DNA of 21,756 bases from SIG565 sp964607025 (GCA_964607025.1 CAZSIL010000025.1:1-21756); one strand, 5' to 3'. Positions 1-7,603 are shown, counted from the first letter of the stretch. Made by a program: numbers and translations. The notes: generated by a model from the sequence alone, not told the origin.

Positions 1-10
1 AGCGGCACCA

Positions 11-50
11 AAAATCCCGTTCACGTAAGTGGACGGGGTTTTTATTTTTT
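11..50 (+). terminator. Rho-independent terminator of an upstream gene outside the window
   Basis: A 14-bp stem (arms 11-24 and 29-42, loop GTAA, two G-T pairs) is followed by a T-rich tract that ends at 50. The gene it ends lies left of the window. Confidence 0.85.
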
Positions 51-72
51 ACAAAATGAAAAATTTTTTATA

Positions 73-101
73 TTGTAAATTATTATTTATTATGCTATAA
101 T
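73..101 (+). promoter_or_regulatory. Sigma-A type promoter of the M20 peptidase gene
   Basis: TTGTAA (73-78) and TATAAT (96-101) are separated by 17 bp. A start near 108 gives a leader of about 30 nt with an AAAGGA ribosome binding site at 124-129. Confidence 0.6.
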
Positions 102-138
102 TTTCTTAAAATTAACTACTTTTAAAGGAATATGTGCT

Positions 139-1398
139 ATGACCGATATTAAACAAAAACTATACAATGCCATAGAAAAAGATAAGGACGAATTATTTGG
201 TATTTTAAGCGATTTAATTAAAATTAATTCCGAGAATTTCGGCAGTTTCGGCAATGAAGAAGAATGCCCTAAATACATTAATGAATGGTTTAAAGCGTTA
301 GGTTTTAACGGTGAAGTTTACTCTCCGCTCGACGTTAACGGTATCACCGAAAATCCCGACTATTATGCAGGAAGAAATCTCGAAAACCGATTTAATTTTT
401 CTCTTTTTATCCCAGGCGTTACCGGTTCTAAAACCTTAACCTTGGCGGCGCACACCGATACGGTTGAAATTGGTGACATTGCCGACTGGGAATTCCCTGC
501 TTTATCGGGCAAAATAAAGGACGGCAAAATTTTTGGCCGCGGTGCATGTGATGATAAATACGGCGTAGCGCTCGGTATGTTTTTGATTAAAAAAATGAAG
601 GAACTTGATATTAAACTCGATTATAACCTGATTTTCTCGGCATACTGCGATGAAGAATACGGCGGAAGCAACGGAGCGCTTGCTTGTTCGCTTAAATATA
701 AAACCGATGATTGCTTAAATCTCGATGGCATGTGGGGTGAAATTTCCGGTAGCGGTGTCGGCGGCGGCGAAATGCTATTCCAAGTTAGCAGTAAATCCCC
801 TGAAAATGATTGCGCTAAAGTGTTGAAAGGTATGAATTTATTAGTTGAACGGCTTAACACTTTTAAGAATAACCGCATTTCCGAATTATCAGCCAACAAA
901 ATATTTAATGGCTCCTTTGTGCCGAATAGTGCTATGAGAATTATGTATTTCCATATCGGCAATACGGGTGGTACAAATATGGATAAAGGTGAATTTAAAA
1001 TCACTTTTTACACCGAAAAAGATGAAACAATAATAATGAAAGAGTTTAGCGATATTCTTGCATCAGTTGAAAAGGATTTCGAAGAATTAGGTCTTAATAA
1101 ACCGAGTTGTCAACTTGCAACAAGATTTTTCAGATACGTTGAAGATGCGCCTTCTAATCCCGTTGTAGAAAAACTTTTAAGTCTCGCATCGGAAAACGAT
1201 ATGCCGCTTAAAAACGTTGGCATGTGTTTATCAGACCTACCAATGTTTAAAATATACGGTACTCAACGCGCCGTTACGTTAGGTATCGCCCACGGATTTG
1301 GTGAAATTGGTGGCGCACATCAAGCAAACGAGTTTGTTGACTGTGATGAATTTATAATGTTTGCAAAAACCATTGCGGGTTTCTTAGCTGAATATTAA
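139..1398 (+). CDS. M20-family metallopeptidase (dipeptidase-like)
   Basis: This is a 419-residue cytoplasmic enzyme of the M20 di-zinc/manganese peptidase family, expected to hydrolyse dipeptides or related amides. The metal-binding pattern is complete: H105-T-D107, then D138 in GRGACDDK, the Glu pair E172-E173 in CDEEYGG, D196 in LNLDG, and a C-terminal His in GGAHQAN. The central part, about residues 200-320, should be the lid domain. It resembles PepV/Sapep dipeptidases but is shorter than the roughly 460 residues usual for PepV, so the exact substrate is open. There is no signal peptide. The ATG at 139 has an AAAGGA site nine bases upstream and its own promoter. The gene is monocistronic between two terminators. 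Confidence 0.85.
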   Translation: MTDIKQKLYNAIEKDKDELFGILSDLIKINSENFGSFGNEEECPKYINEWFKALGFNGEVYSPLDVNGITENPDYYAGRNLENRFNFSLFIPGVTGSKTLTLAAHTDTVEIGDIADWEFPALSGKIKDGKIFGRGACDDKYGVALGMFLIKKMKELDIKLDYNLIFSAYCDEEYGGSNGALACSLKYKTDDCLNLDGMWGEISGSGVGGGEMLFQVSSKSPENDCAKVLKGMNLLVERLNTFKNNRISELSANKIFNGSFVPNSAMRIMYFHIGNTGGTNMDKGEFKITFYTEKDETIIMKEFSDILASVEKDFEELGLNKPSCQLATRFFRYVEDAPSNPVVEKLLSLASENDMPLKNVGMCLSDLPMFKIYGTQRAVTLGIAHGFGEIGGAHQANEFVDCDEFIMFAKTIAGFLAEY

Positions 1399-1437
1399 AA
1401 CAAAAAGAGCCGAAATTTCGGCTCTTTTTGTTTTAAT
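1394..1437. terminator. Bidirectional terminator between the M20 peptidase and the remnant region
   Basis: A perfect palindrome has an AAAGAGCCG stem flanked by A- and T-runs, so it can end transcription from both sides. It is homologous to the terminator at 6692-6715 beside the intact TtcA-like gene, so it was probably carried along with the ttcA remnant. Confidence 0.85.
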
Positions 1438-1592
1438 ACTTCTCGGTAAATAAGTGCTTCTCGCCCTTGTCGGCGTCCCTATACCCCACAATTTGTGCTA
1501 TGAAGCTTTGGTAGCTTGGTTTTAATTTCGCTCGAATACATCATACTCATACGCAAGGTTTCAATAGCATCGTCAAAATGATGCCCAAGCGC
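1434..1592 (-). pseudogene. Decayed duplicate of the 3' half of the TtcA-like gene
   Basis: This stretch is a nonfunctional copy of parts of the intact gene at 6723-7544. Bases 1460-1500 are identical to 6750-6790. Bases 1501-1592 match 7036-7127 with two mismatches. The 245 bp between these blocks in the intact gene are absent, and the break falls at an 11-bp sequence (AATTTGTGCTA) that occurs at both 6780-6790 and 7025-7035 in the intact gene. That pattern points to a deletion between short direct repeats. The C-terminal peptide KHLFTEKY and the stop codon are kept but with several synonymous changes. The left edge runs into a terminator like that of the intact gene; the right edge fuses to the aldo/keto reductase remnant. 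Confidence 0.85.
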
Positions 1593-2453
1593 CAGGATTT
1601 ACAACTCTTGGGTCGATTCCCGTAAATGCCTTATGTAATAGATCAAATTGTTCACTACTTAGTTTTACTGTTTTATCAAACAGGTTACAGTTCGACACAA
1701 CTTGTTTTTCGGTGTCACAACCCATAACAGCGGTAGTAACTCCAGGAACTGACAACACATAAGACAATGCCAACACATCGGGGGCTAATTCAAATTCACT
1801 GCAAAGTTCTAAATATTTCTTTAAATACGGTACACAAAAACTCATTTTGGGCTCAAGTTTTTCATAATTTTGGAATATAAGCCCTTTTAAAAATACGCTT
1901 CTTACGAACATCATCATCCCCGATTTTGCAATCTTTTCTATTCCTCCGCTTTCAATCTGTCCCCAGTCGAACACATTAAGAGGAATCTGTGTAGCATCAA
2001 ATCCCGATTCGGCAACAACACTATAATCATGATGTGAGTATACAGAAATAGCAGTCTTTTTACAGATACCTTCTGTTTTTAAATCACCAAAAATTTTACG
2101 GATATCATCACGGTCTTGCTCATAATCCTCATAATTATGTAACATTAAGCAATCCAACGAATCCGTACCTAAATTTTTAAGGCAGCCCTCTGTCTGATAC
2201 ATTATATCATCTCTTAAAATATTATAAGAGCCGTGCTTTAACGGGCCGATTTTTGTGACAATCCAAGGCAAAGTTTTCTTTTCTGCTTTTCTTTTTTTGA
2301 GCCAACGACCGATAACTGCCTCGGAATCACCGTAATTATTAGCCGTATCCATTTCGCAAAGGCCTAGTGAAATAGATGCACCGTACAATCCACGACCCCT
2401 GTTACAATTGCGACCTTATTTTTAAGACTAAATAATTCCTTTGTGTGTTTCAC
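1573..2453 (-). pseudogene. Chimeric remnant: SDR 5' end fused to an aldo/keto reductase without its N-terminus
   Basis: The first part (2453-2353) reads as the start of a short-chain dehydrogenase: a GTG three bases after the aldolase stop, the peptide LFSLKNKVAIVTG and, after a one-base shift, GRGLYGASISLGLCE, i.e. the nucleotide-binding glycine motif. A missing base near 2396-2400 breaks the frame. At about 2352 the sequence turns into an aldo/keto reductase at DTANNYG. It keeps the catalytic Asp and Tyr there, Lys in IVTKIG and His in LMLHN, but lacks roughly the first 40 residues. The reductase C-terminus (DPRVVNPGAW) takes its last codons and stop from the ttcA remnant. An open frame of 271 codons remains from a TTG at 2388, but a correctly folded TIM barrel is unlikely. 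Confidence 0.75.
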
Positions 2454-2456
2454 AGT

Positions 2457-3239
2457 TTATTTCGCACCTAAATTAGTTTTTGCTTTTTTTAACGAGGATT
2501 GATAATTATTTCCCAATGCTATGACATCGGCTGTTATATTAACAAACTGATAACCCATAGCATAAAGCTCACCGATATTATCAGCGCTACCTGTTGTGCC
2601 TGCAAATTTGCCGTACTTTCTTGCAGTTTCTGCTACTAATTTTCTAGTTTCTGCTACTCTTTTATCCGAGAAATCACATGGCACACCAATACCTTGCGTA
2701 AAATCGGCGGGTCCAAAGAAAATCATATCAATTCCGTCTAACGCGCAAATTTCTTCTAATTCTCCAAGCGGCTCAGGGTCTTCAATTTGCACTACTACAA
2801 AACGTTCCTCGTTTGCCTGCTTTATGTACTCTAACGGATCAACCAAACAGAATTTACCGTCTGCATTTCCACCGTCTAAGGGTCTTCTTCCAATAGGATG
2901 GAATTTTGTAAAATAAACTATTTCTTTTGCTTCTTCAACGCTCATAAGATGTGGCACCATAATACCTGTTGAATCAGCTTCAAACGGTCTTATAAAATCA
3001 TTATATCCACCCTTTGCAACACGGGTTAGTACATCACAATCATAAATTTTAGCCGCACGCACACAATTTTCAATGGTAGAATAATCGTTAGGCACATGCT
3101 CCATATCTAGCCATACGCAATCAAAACCACACATTGCTGCAATTTCAACGCCACGAGGGTCAGTTAAATTCATTTTTGCGCTAATAGCCATTTCGCCATT
3201 ACGCATTTTCTTTAAAACTCTGCTTTTTCTCATATCCAT
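2457..3239 (-). CDS. HpcH/HpaI-family class II aldolase
   Basis: This 260-residue protein belongs to the metal-dependent pyruvate aldolases (4-hydroxy-2-oxoheptanedioate and 2-keto-3-deoxy-sugar-acid aldolases), which cleave 2-keto-4-hydroxy acids to pyruvate plus an aldehyde. Family residues are present: H48 in MEHVPND, R73 in LTRVAKG, the metal ligands E153 in QIEDPEPL and D179 in FGPADF. Spacing agrees with E. coli HpaI (H45, R70, E149, D175, from memory). Length is normal. The ATG at 3239 has an AAAGGAG site (3250-3256) ten bases upstream. It is the third gene of the operon starting at 5586, 27 bases after the oxidoreductase. The context suggests a step in sugar-acid breakdown, but the substrate cannot be read from the sequence. 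Confidence 0.85.
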   Translation of the reverse strand: MDMRKSRVLKKMRNGEMAISAKMNLTDPRGVEIAAMCGFDCVWLDMEHVPNDYSTIENCVRAAKIYDCDVLTRVAKGGYNDFIRPFEADSTGIMVPHLMSVEEAKEIVYFTKFHPIGRRPLDGGNADGKFCLVDPLEYIKQANEERFVVVQIEDPEPLGELEEICALDGIDMIFFGPADFTQGIGVPCDFSDKRVAETRKLVAETARKYGKFAGTTGSADNIGELYAMGYQFVNITADVIALGNNYQSSLKKAKTNLGAK

Positions 3240-3266
3240 ATTAATAATTCTCCTTTATACTTAATA

Positions 3267-4238
3267 TTATCGTTCATTAATTTCTGCAAGATATACTCTA
3301 CGTCCGCCCTCTTGACGACTTTTTATACCTGCAATTAAAATTTTTGTCATTTCTACAGTATCCGAAAAAGGATGCGGCTGTTTGCCTGTGCGGATGAAAT
3401 TTATGAATTCATCCAGTTGCTTTTTAAAACAATAATATGAATCACTATCGTTTACAGTTTGACAACCGTATTCAGCCATAATGGTTACACCGTTCATTTG
3501 AAAACCGTAACCCATAGGCATGTCTACGTCACATCCGTTTTTGTGGTGAATGTGTACCATCGGCTTTTCGTATGTGCCCGAATTCTGCACCCACTCAAAA
3601 CCAGCACCTAAGAGCGGAAACATCTGTTCAATAGCATGCATACCATAAGTTTCCCAATACTTAGCCATAGGGCTTAATATATATCTTATCTTACCAAGTT
3701 CATATCGGTTTTTATAATAAACCTCTAATGATTTTTTATAACGAAGACTTGAAGAAGAACAAATGTGTGCGCCATTATCGACCCAACCCATAATAGTTTT
3801 TAAATTCTCTTCATTATCTGTAAGAGGTTTATCTATAAAAATTGGTAAGCCGGCATCTATAAAGGGCTTACAGCGCTGAACATGCTCTGCTCCAATATCG
3901 GTGGCACAAATTATAGCATCAACCTGTCCTATCATATCTTCTGGATTAGTCACCACATTAGGTATAAACGCGGCACGTGCACAATTTTCTGCCATATCAC
4001 GTTCCTCATAGCCCGTAAAACAAACATGTGTTACCTTAACACCGTCAATACCTAAAGTGTGTTCAGGTTGTTTTCCAAGATAATCAGATATTGTTGGATA
4101 GAGCTCATGTGTATAGCGATACATTTCGTCCTTATCGTATCCGTTAATCATCGCACTCCAAGAAAAAGGATGCGCATTACCCTCTGTCATGCCAAGTATT
4201 CCTATACGTATCTTTTTTGCACCTAGTGGAAAGCTCAT
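3267..4238 (-). CDS. Gfo/Idh/MocA-family NAD(P)-dependent oxidoreductase
   Basis: This 323-residue protein has an N-terminal Rossmann fold beginning KKIRIGILGMTEG (residues 8-20). An IDKP motif (D136-K137-P138) supplies the usual catalytic Lys of the EKP motif, and H201 in GMHAIEQM fits the position of the catalytic His. The C-terminal part is the alpha/beta substrate domain. The family oxidises or reduces sugars, inositols and sugar acids. The start is the ATG at 4238, which has AGGAGG (4246-4251) seven bases upstream; a longer frame from 4286 would overlap the end of the aminotransferase gene and has no such site. The start lies 28 bases after the aminotransferase stop, so the two are cotranscribed. 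The substrate is unknown. Confidence 0.85.
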   Translation of the reverse strand: MSFPLGAKKIRIGILGMTEGNAHPFSWSAMINGYDKDEMYRYTHELYPTISDYLGKQPEHTLGIDGVKVTHVCFTGYEERDMAENCARAAFIPNVVTNPEDMIGQVDAIICATDIGAEHVQRCKPFIDAGLPIFIDKPLTDNEENLKTIMGWVDNGAHICSSSSLRYKKSLEVYYKNRYELGKIRYILSPMAKYWETYGMHAIEQMFPLLGAGFEWVQNSGTYEKPMVHIHHKNGCDVDMPMGYGFQMNGVTIMAEYGCQTVNDSDSYYCFKKQLDEFINFIRTGKQPHPFSDTVEMTKILIAGIKSRQEGGRRVYLAEINER

Positions 4239-4266
4239 ATAAATTCCTCCTATATTGCAAATATTC

Positions 4267-5586
4267 TTAGTCAAGTAGTCTTGCAAATCCCGAATGACAT
4301 ACCGGACCGCCGATTGCCTCTAAAATAGCTTCTTTGCCGCCTTTTTTAATAATTTCAGACATTTGGAAGAACACCTTATCAACAGCTTCTCTATGAATAT
4401 CTAAAATTGCATCATTATGCGCTAAGGTAGGATAAAGACCTGTGTTACCCATAAATCCTTCTTTAAGCATAAGTGCGGTATAAAGGGTTTTTAATTCTTT
4501 TTTGTTTTCTTTAAAATCAAAGTGTGCAAGGCAAGGGAAACCCGAACAATCGATATCAATGCCGTGCCTTTTTGCTGCCTCTAACCAATCTTTCTTTACG
4601 GTATCGCCAATATTTGCAACATGCTCCCATACTCGTGTTTTTTCGTATTTTTCGATGGTAGCCAACGCTGCTGTCGGACCAACGCTTTCCGTCCAATAAG
4701 TGCTGCTTATAAAGGATGTATGCGCACCGTCCATAGCTTCCTTAGTGCCGATAACAGCAGCAATAGGATGACCATTACCCAATGCCTTTGCAAAAATTGC
4801 TATATCAGGATTAACTCCAAACTGAAGGTGGCTACCACCAAAATTCAAGCGCCATCCAATCGTAATTTCATCAAAAATCAAAAGACCTCCAACACGATGT
4901 ATTTCATCTCTAATATACTCAAGCAATCCTTCAGGCGGCATGTGGTTACGACATGGCTCCATAATAACACAAGCTAAACGGTCGCCATAATCACGAATAA
5001 TTGCATCGAATTCTTCTTTATTTGTATATTTAAAGGTAAGCGCACTTCCCTTTAAGCCACGAGGAACACCTGCCGGCTGTAAACCCGGTAAAAGCTGTCC
5101 GTCAAGGCTCTTTGCGTCGCCTAAATTAGCTGCTAAATACCAATCACTCCAACCGTGATAACCGCAAATTGCAACTACGTCTCTTCCTGTGGTTGCCCTT
5201 GCAATACGAACTGCAATTGCGGCAATTTCACCGCCTGTTCTTGCAAATCTTACGCTTTCTGCCCAAGGGTGAATCTCACAAAGTTTATCTGCTAAATAAA
5301 CTTCTTCTGGAGGATTAAGAGTTGACATACAACCATTATTCACTCTATCAATAACTGCGGCACTAACATCAGGGTCAGCGTATCCTAATAGACAAGCGCC
5401 TATACCATTAGTAGTCATATCATAATAATGATTGCCGTCTACATCCCAAATCTCACAGCCCTTAGCTTTTTTGAAATAACTAGGCCATTGTCCCGGAGCA
5501 AACATTTCGGGTCTCTTTGACAATAATTGAACACCACCGGGAATTCTTTGTTTTGCATGCTTGTAAAGTTCTTGTGAATACGACAT
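4267..5586 (-). CDS. Class-III PLP aminotransferase, glutamate-1-semialdehyde-aminomutase-like
   Basis: This 439-residue fold-type I PLP enzyme carries the Schiff-base lysine K267 in IFAKALGNGHP, the cofactor-binding D239 in LIFDEI, and Y143-H144 in CGYHGWSDW for ring stacking. The N-terminal HAKQRIPGGVQLL resembles glutamate-1-semialdehyde aminomutases. Placement beside an aldolase and a sugar-type oxidoreductase argues for an aminotransferase acting on a sugar or keto acid rather than for heme synthesis, and no other tetrapyrrole gene is near. The start is the ATG at 5586 with a GAGAGG site (5595-5600) eight bases upstream; the frame is open to 5679, but that extension crosses the promoter and has no site. 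It is the first gene of the operon. Confidence 0.85.
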   Translation of the reverse strand: MSYSQELYKHAKQRIPGGVQLLSKRPEMFAPGQWPSYFKKAKGCEIWDVDGNHYYDMTTNGIGACLLGYADPDVSAAVIDRVNNGCMSTLNPPEEVYLADKLCEIHPWAESVRFARTGGEIAAIAVRIARATTGRDVVAICGYHGWSDWYLAANLGDAKSLDGQLLPGLQPAGVPRGLKGSALTFKYTNKEEFDAIIRDYGDRLACVIMEPCRNHMPPEGLLEYIRDEIHRVGGLLIFDEITIGWRLNFGGSHLQFGVNPDIAIFAKALGNGHPIAAVIGTKEAMDGAHTSFISSTYWTESVGPTAALATIEKYEKTRVWEHVANIGDTVKKDWLEAAKRHGIDIDCSGFPCLAHFDFKENKKELKTLYTALMLKEGFMGNTGLYPTLAHNDAILDIHREAVDKVFFQMSEIIKKGGKEAILEAIGGPVCHSGFARLLD

Positions 5587-5626
5587 AATCTTTACCTCTC
5601 TTTTTATCAAATAACCTTGCAAAATC

Positions 5627-5655
5627 ATTTTAAAATATTTATATAAATATTGCAA
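5627..5655 (-). promoter_or_regulatory. Promoter of the aminotransferase operon
   Basis: Read on the minus strand, TTGCAA (5650-5655) and TAAAAT (5627-5632) are 17 bp apart. A start near 5620 puts the ribosome binding site at 5595-5600 in a short leader, which supports the start codon at 5586. Confidence 0.55.
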
Positions 5656-5665
5656 TTTGTCACCT

Positions 5666-5690
5666 TGACATGTTTTCATAAAATGTGTCA
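5666..5690. promoter_or_regulatory. Candidate operator between divergent promoters
   Basis: An imperfect inverted repeat has arms TGACATGTTTT and AAAATGTGTCA, matching at 9 of 11 positions, with a 3-bp centre. It lies between the -35 boxes of the aminotransferase operon and the AraC-type gene, where a factor could control both. That the AraC-type protein binds it is inferred from position only. Confidence 0.45.
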
Positions 5691-5707
5691 GATTTTAATA
5701 GTTTTAG

Positions 5708-5735
5708 TTGACTTGCTGTATCATTATGCTATAAT
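5708..5735 (+). promoter_or_regulatory. Promoter of the AraC-type regulator gene
   Basis: TTGACT (5708-5713) and TATAAT (5730-5735) are separated by 16 bp. This is close to consensus and lies 37 bases upstream of the start codon. Confidence 0.75.
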
Positions 5736-5771
5736 AAGAACAATGGTTTTGCTTGTTGAGGTGAATTCACA

Positions 5772-6620
5772 ATGAACAATTTACAATATAAATACACTTT
5801 ACGGCTTAATGACAATGTGTTGCAAGTAAGAATTCCGAAAAAAGCACAGAATAATAGATATATCTGGAACACCTTACGCCACTGTAATGCAGAATATGAG
5901 ATACATATTTTGTTAAAAGGCCGAATTCCTGTAGAAATCGAAGAAAGTCTTATTCCTCTTGAAGCAAGGCAGGGAATATTAATACTCCCCGGAAAATATC
6001 ATACCCCTCTATATTCAAACGAAGAGTTAGAGCATCTTGCCATTAGTTTTTCTTTTTTAGACGGTGAGCTTGCCAATATCATACATAGGGATATTCAAAA
6101 TTATAGACAATTTAATATCACTACCGAAATGCTTCAAGAGTGTCTTTCAATATTTCATGAATACAACGTTTGCAGTACTTATTGTAATGAAAAAATCGCA
6201 GCACTTCTCACAAGTCTTATGATTTCTATATTGCGAAATTTAAATTTAAGTGCATCAAGTACGCCATTTTTTTCTATACCCGAATTAGAAAGAGCAGAAA
6301 TTATTGATAATTTTTTTGGTTTAGAAACAGACGAATGCTTAAAATCAAAATATTTAGCAGAGAAGTTACACATATCCGAACGGCAATTAAATAGAGTTAT
6401 ACATAAATTATACGGAATGACTTTTCAGGAAAAATTAACTCAATCCAGAATGGACAGAGCAACCTGGCTGCTTAGAACCACCAACAAAAAAATTGATGAA
6501 ATCGCCGACTTGATAGGTTATTCCTCGGTGACTGCATTTTATCAAGCTTTTAAAAAGTATTTTCAAATCACTCCTCAAAAATACCGTATTGCCCTAAAGA
6601 AAACGTCGAAGAGCCGTTAA
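5772..6620 (+). CDS. AraC-family transcriptional regulator
   Basis: This 282-residue protein has a cupin-like N-terminal sensing domain (about residues 1-150, with the NAEYEIHILLKG strand region) and a C-terminal double helix-turn-helix. The first helix pair is around KYLAEKLHISERQLNRVI and the second around IDEIADLIGYSSVTAFYQAF, followed by the family ending FKKYFQITPQKYR. It should bind DNA in response to a small ligand. It is transcribed divergently from the aminotransferase, oxidoreductase and aldolase operon and is the obvious candidate to control it, probably as an activator responding to the pathway substrate; this role is inferred. The ATG at 5772 has GAGGTG eight bases upstream. A shared terminator follows. 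Confidence 0.9.
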   Translation: MNNLQYKYTLRLNDNVLQVRIPKKAQNNRYIWNTLRHCNAEYEIHILLKGRIPVEIEESLIPLEARQGILILPGKYHTPLYSNEELEHLAISFSFLDGELANIIHRDIQNYRQFNITTEMLQECLSIFHEYNVCSTYCNEKIAALLTSLMISILRNLNLSASSTPFFSIPELERAEIIDNFFGLETDECLKSKYLAEKLHISERQLNRVIHKLYGMTFQEKLTQSRMDRATWLLRTTNKKIDEIADLIGYSSVTAFYQAFKKYFQITPQKYRIALKKTSKSR

Positions 6621-6691
6621 GTAAAATCGTTTCTGCTTTTCAAATTTGAAACTAATAACAAAACTCCTAACATTATTTAGTTAAAACGCAA

Positions 6692-6715
6692 AAAGAGCCG
6701 AAAATTCGGCTCTTT
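6692..6715. terminator. Terminator shared by the AraC-type and TtcA-like genes
   Basis: A stem AAAGAGCCG / CGGCTCTTT with an A-rich left and T-rich right side lies between the two convergent genes. It is similar to the palindrome at 1394-1437. Confidence 0.8.
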
Positions 6716-6722
6716 CCTAATT

Positions 6723-7544
6723 TTAATACTTTTCTGTAAAAAGATGTTTCTCGCCCTTGTCGGCGTCCCTATACCCCACAATTTGTGCTAAATTCACGTT
6801 GTGCATACTGCGGAAAACGTTGTCATCCATTTCAGGATTTATTTTTCGGATTTCCGCGATAATTTTCTTGGTTTCTTTGCGTTTTGACAGTTCTTCGTTT
6901 TGCATGCCCGCTTCAGTGAATTTACAGGCACACTGTAAAAATTCAAGAGAGTTATATTTAGCCCACGAAATAATATCGCGCTCTTTTACCTTATAAAGAG
7001 GACGGATTAATTCCATACCTTCAAAATTTGTGCTATGAAGCTTTGGTAGCATGGTTTTAATTTCGCTCGAATACATCATACTCATAAGCAAGGTTTCAAT
7101 AGCATCGTCAAAATGATGCCCAAGCGCTATTTTGTTACAGCCCAGTTTCTTGGCTTCGCTGTAAAGATATCCGCGGCGCATCCTCGCGCACAAATAGCAA
7201 GGCGAACCATCTACTTCTGTCACAATGTCGAAAATATTGCTTTCAAATATATGTATCGGTATATTTAATATCTTTGCATTATATTCTATCAGCGCACGGT
7301 TTTCGGATTTGTAGCCGGGGTCCATAACGATAAACTCGAGCGAAAATGGGACCTCGCTATGCCTACATAATTCCTGCATACATTTTGCGAGCAACACCGA
7401 GTCCTTGCCGCCTGAAATACAAACGGCGATTTTATCGTTTTCGCTTATCAGCTCATATTCCTTAACTGCTCCCACAAAGTTATTCCAAATACTTTTGCGG
7501 TATTTTTTTATGATACTTCTTTCAATTTCAATATGTCGTTCCAT
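6723..7544 (-). CDS. TtcA-family PP-loop ATPase (tRNA thiolation-like)
   Basis: This 273-residue protein is related to TtcA, which thiolates cytidine 32 of tRNA using ATP and an iron-sulfur cluster. The PP-loop SGGKDS is at residues 44-49. The cysteines C116 and C119 (CYLC) and a later pair C205/C207 (QCACKF) fit the CxxC plus third Cys that hold the cluster. GHHFDDAIET is the second conserved block. Firmicutes have several TtcA-like paralogues of unclear target, so the exact tRNA position is not certain. The ATG at 7544 has an AGGAG site a few bases upstream. A decayed partial copy lies at 1434-1592. It follows the antiporter gene in the same direction but has a promoter of its own. Confidence 0.85.
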   Translation of the reverse strand: MERHIEIERSIIKKYRKSIWNNFVGAVKEYELISENDKIAVCISGGKDSVLLAKCMQELCRHSEVPFSLEFIVMDPGYKSENRALIEYNAKILNIPIHIFESNIFDIVTEVDGSPCYLCARMRRGYLYSEAKKLGCNKIALGHHFDDAIETLLMSMMYSSEIKTMLPKLHSTNFEGMELIRPLYKVKERDIISWAKYNSLEFLQCACKFTEAGMQNEELSKRKETKKIIAEIRKINPEMDDNVFRSMHNVNLAQIVGYRDADKGEKHLFTEKY

Positions 7545-7561
7545 AATACTCCTAAATAAAA

Positions 7562-7592
7562 AGTCGTTGCATCTATTATAGATGCAACGACT
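7562..7592 (-). terminator. Terminator of the antiporter gene
   Basis: A perfect 14-bp stem (7562-7575 with 7579-7592, loop of 3) is followed on the minus strand by TTTTTATTT. It lies 15 bases after the antiporter stop and 17 bases before the TtcA-like start codon. Confidence 0.85.
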
Positions 7593-7603
7593 GACTATTT
7601 CAA
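7575..7603 (-). promoter_or_regulatory. Promoter of the TtcA-like gene, inside the terminator hairpin
   Basis: On the minus strand TTGAAA (7598-7603) and TATAAT (7575-7580) are 17 bp apart. The -10 box occupies the loop of the antiporter terminator. A start near 7568 gives a leader of about 25 nt carrying the AGGAG site. Confidence 0.6.

Noticed and set aside
4621..4977. Plus-strand open frame of 118 codons.
   Set aside because: It is antisense to the PLP-binding region of the aminotransferase, with no ribosome binding site.
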